Assembly: GCA_031268125.1 (NCBI GenBank)
Contig: JAIRXT010000235.1
Location: 1-5,082, forward strand
DNA from: Treponema sp.
GTDB taxonomy: Bacteria > Spirochaetota > Spirochaetia > Treponematales > Breznakiellaceae
Direction: 5' to 3'
DNA length: 5,082 bases
The notes beneath the pieces were generated by a model. That model saw nothing but the letters and a program-made list of their open reading frames with translations, was not told the DNA's origin and searched no databases. The stretch's first letter is position 1. Every line of letters begins with the position of its first letter. Below, one piece after another: positions 3,790 to 5,082 of the stretch. A program made the position numbers and the translations under genes.

Positions 3790-4662
3790 ATGAAGATACT
3801 GTATGCGGCCGAAATAACCGGCAAAACCGGGATATACGCATTCAAAAAAGGGCTGCCGGAACTGCGGCAGCGCAAACCCTTTGATTTTCTTATCGCCTGC
3901 GCCGACGGCGCTACCAACGGGAACGGCCTGGGGCGGAATCATGCCGCTTATCTGCGCAAGCTGGGGGCCAATGTGCTTACCACCGGGGAATGTTGTTTTT
4001 ACAAGAAAGACCTGACCGAAAGCCTGGTAAAACTTCCCTATGTGCTGCGGCCGGAGAACCTGAACATCGAAGCTCCGGGAATTGGGGCCCGGATCTACAA
4101 GACCGGCGGCGGCGAAAAAGTGGCGGTGGCGGTGCTTCTGGGCCAAAGCGGATTCGGCAGAATCCACGGGAACAGCCCCTTTTCCCTGCTCCCCAGCCTT
4201 CTGGAGCGGTTGGGCCAGGAAACCCCGTATATCATTGTCGATTTCCACGCGGAAACCACTGCGGAAAAAAAGACCCTGTTTGCCGCGGCGGACGGCCGCT
4301 GTTCGGCGGTTATCGGGTCCCATGCCAGGGTTCAGACTGCGGACGAAACGGTACTCCCCGGGGGTACTGCGGTAATTTGCGATGCCGGCCGCACGGGCAG
4401 CGCCGAATCCGTGGGGGGTACGGAGACGGAGTCCCGGATTAAGGAATACCTGACCGGCATCCCCGAATGGACCCGGGAAGCCTGGGCCAAGCCCGAACTG
4501 CAGGGCGTTTATATCGATCTTGATGAGGGGGGCAAGGCCCTGTCTATCGAGCGGGTCCGTCTGCCGCTCCCGGAAATGCCCCGGAAGGACCAGGAAACGC
4601 CTGATCAGCCGGGGGAAGGGCCTGCCGGCGAGCCGGACGAGGCGGAACAGGCGGCGGAATGA
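3790..4662 (+). CDS. YmdB-family (TIGR00282-like) protein with divergent metal site (290 aa)
   Basis: The fold follows YmdB, a family of dinuclear-metal phosphodiesterases (cyclic nucleotides), through its whole length: MKILYAAEITG at the N-terminus, FDFLIACADGATNGNG at 31-46, VLTTGECCF at 62-70, VLRPENL at 85-91, IVDFHAETTAEK at 149-160, VIGSHARVQTADE at 174-186, and GGTAVICDAGRTGS at 191-204. Several residues that bind metal in canonical members differ. The usual GD becomes AE (E8), GEN becomes ADG (D39, G40), GNH becomes GEC (E67, C68), and HxH becomes HAR (R180). H153 and H178 remain. Activity may be lost or altered. Residues after about 262 form an acidic Pro/Glu-rich tail outside the normal fold. 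AGGGAG at 3776-3781, eight bases before the ATG, sets the start. Its stop codon overlaps the next gene as ATGA. Confidence 0.85.
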   Translation: MKILYAAEITGKTGIYAFKKGLPELRQRKPFDFLIACADGATNGNGLGRNHAAYLRKLGANVLTTGECCFYKKDLTESLVKLPYVLRPENLNIEAPGIGARIYKTGGGEKVAVAVLLGQSGFGRIHGNSPFSLLPSLLERLGQETPYIIVDFHAETTAEKKTLFAAADGRCSAVIGSHARVQTADETVLPGGTAVICDAGRTGSAESVGGTETESRIKEYLTGIPEWTREAWAKPELQGVYIDLDEGGKALSIERVRLPLPEMPRKDQETPDQPGEGPAGEPDEAEQAAE

Positions 4663-5082
4663 GGGGCCGCGTACTGAATTGCGCGGAGGGCGGGGTTCTG
4701 GTGCTGCCGGAAGCCGAAGCCCCGGTCTGCGGCGGCTGCCGGGCTTCTTGTCGGCCAGGGCCGTGTCCGGACGGGCAGTGTCCTGACAGGCCGCCGGGGC
4801 ATCCGGTCCTGGCGAAGGTACAAGAGGAGGCGGAATTCAGCCCCGGGCAGATCGTGAAATTGCGCCGGGGGGGACTGGTTTCCCAGACCGCCGCCGCCCT
4901 GCTGCCCCCCGCCGCGGGCTTTATCCTTGGTTATGTCCTGGCGGGCCTTTCCGCTGGGGAGAACCGGGCGGGGGCAGGTTTGATCGGTATGTTCGTTTTT
5001 GCCCTGGGCGTGTATCTTTTCCGCCGCCGCCGCCAGCCCCGGCTGTATTTTACGATAAAGCCCCGGGAAACGGCCGCCGGAA
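4659..5082 (+). CDS. RseC/MucC-like cysteine-rich membrane protein (partial, C-terminus beyond right edge)
   Basis: The frame is open for 141 codons to the window edge. The N-terminal part (about 1-76) is soluble and holds five cysteines in a short stretch: C24-x2-C27-x3-C31-x4-C36-x4-C41. Two hydrophobic segments follow at about 77-96 and 107-121, then the basic run RRRR (122-125). This order, a short N-terminal domain with a Cys cluster and two membrane helices, is that of RseC/MucC. That family was named for effects on sigma-E and is linked to SoxR reduction and Rnf/Rsx electron transfer. The more typical spacing is CxxC then five residues then C, so the cluster here is longer and may bind an Fe-S centre. 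The ATG lies in ATGA with the YmdB-like stop, so translation is coupled; the local ribosome site is weak. The missing end is probably short. Confidence 0.75.
   Translation, partial: MRGRVLNCAEGGVLVLPEAEAPVCGGCRASCRPGPCPDGQCPDRPPGHPVLAKVQEEAEFSPGQIVKLRRGGLVSQTAAALLPPAAGFILGYVLAGLSAGENRAGAGLIGMFVFALGVYLFRRRRQPRLYFTIKPRETAAG

Noticed and set aside
3161..4323. Long minus-strand frames of 204 and 190 codons
   Set aside because: They mirror the TPR and YmdB-like genes, which have clear domains and ribosome sites on the plus strand.

Overview
The window looks like chromosomal DNA from a GC-rich, Gram-negative-type bacterium, most likely a spirochaete of the Treponema / termite-gut treponeme group. 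This placement is an inference. It rests on the TPR protein, the divergent YmdB-like protein with a reworked metal site, the RseC/MucC-like membrane protein, and the hairpin-rich intergenic DNA. No rRNA or other taxonomic marker is present. Seven protein-coding genes can be supported, two of them cut by the window edges. No tRNA, rRNA, CRISPR array or transposase was seen.

Layout. (1) 1-1148, minus strand: a major-facilitator transporter of the GPH/SLC45-like sugar:cation symporter type, missing its C-terminus at the left edge. (2) 1149-1217: a short divergent promoter region with a perfect minus-strand TATAAT. (3) 1218-2755, plus strand: three overlapping genes forming a compact redox module. 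They are a 49-residue membrane peptide ending in CLECIGIG (CD1871A-type CXXC protein), a NapH-like polytopic 4Fe-4S membrane protein starting at TTG, and an exported TlpA/ResA-type thioredoxin with WCGPC. (4) 2756-3208: about 450 bases without a gene, packed with inverted repeats, one A-stem-T terminator, a short repeat of the CGCGAAGG type, and a possible attenuator-like leader. (5) 3209 to the right edge, plus strand: a second operon of a TPR protein (GTG start), a YmdB-family protein with most canonical metal ligands replaced, and an RseC/MucC-like cysteine-rich membrane protein cut by the right edge.

How the genes may work together. In the first operon, the membrane Fe-S protein could carry electrons from the cytoplasm across the membrane to the periplasmic thioredoxin, with the small CXXC protein as an intermediate or subunit. 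The three overlap (8 and 17 bases) and are almost certainly co-translated. In the second operon the YmdB-like and RseC-like genes share an ATGA junction. RseC proteins are linked elsewhere to membrane electron transfer (Rnf/Rsx, SoxR reduction), so both operons have a redox flavour, but the sequence shows no direct functional link between them.

The most interesting points are the three-gene redox module, whose small first gene is easily missed, the altered metal centre of the YmdB-like protein, and the structured intergenic region.
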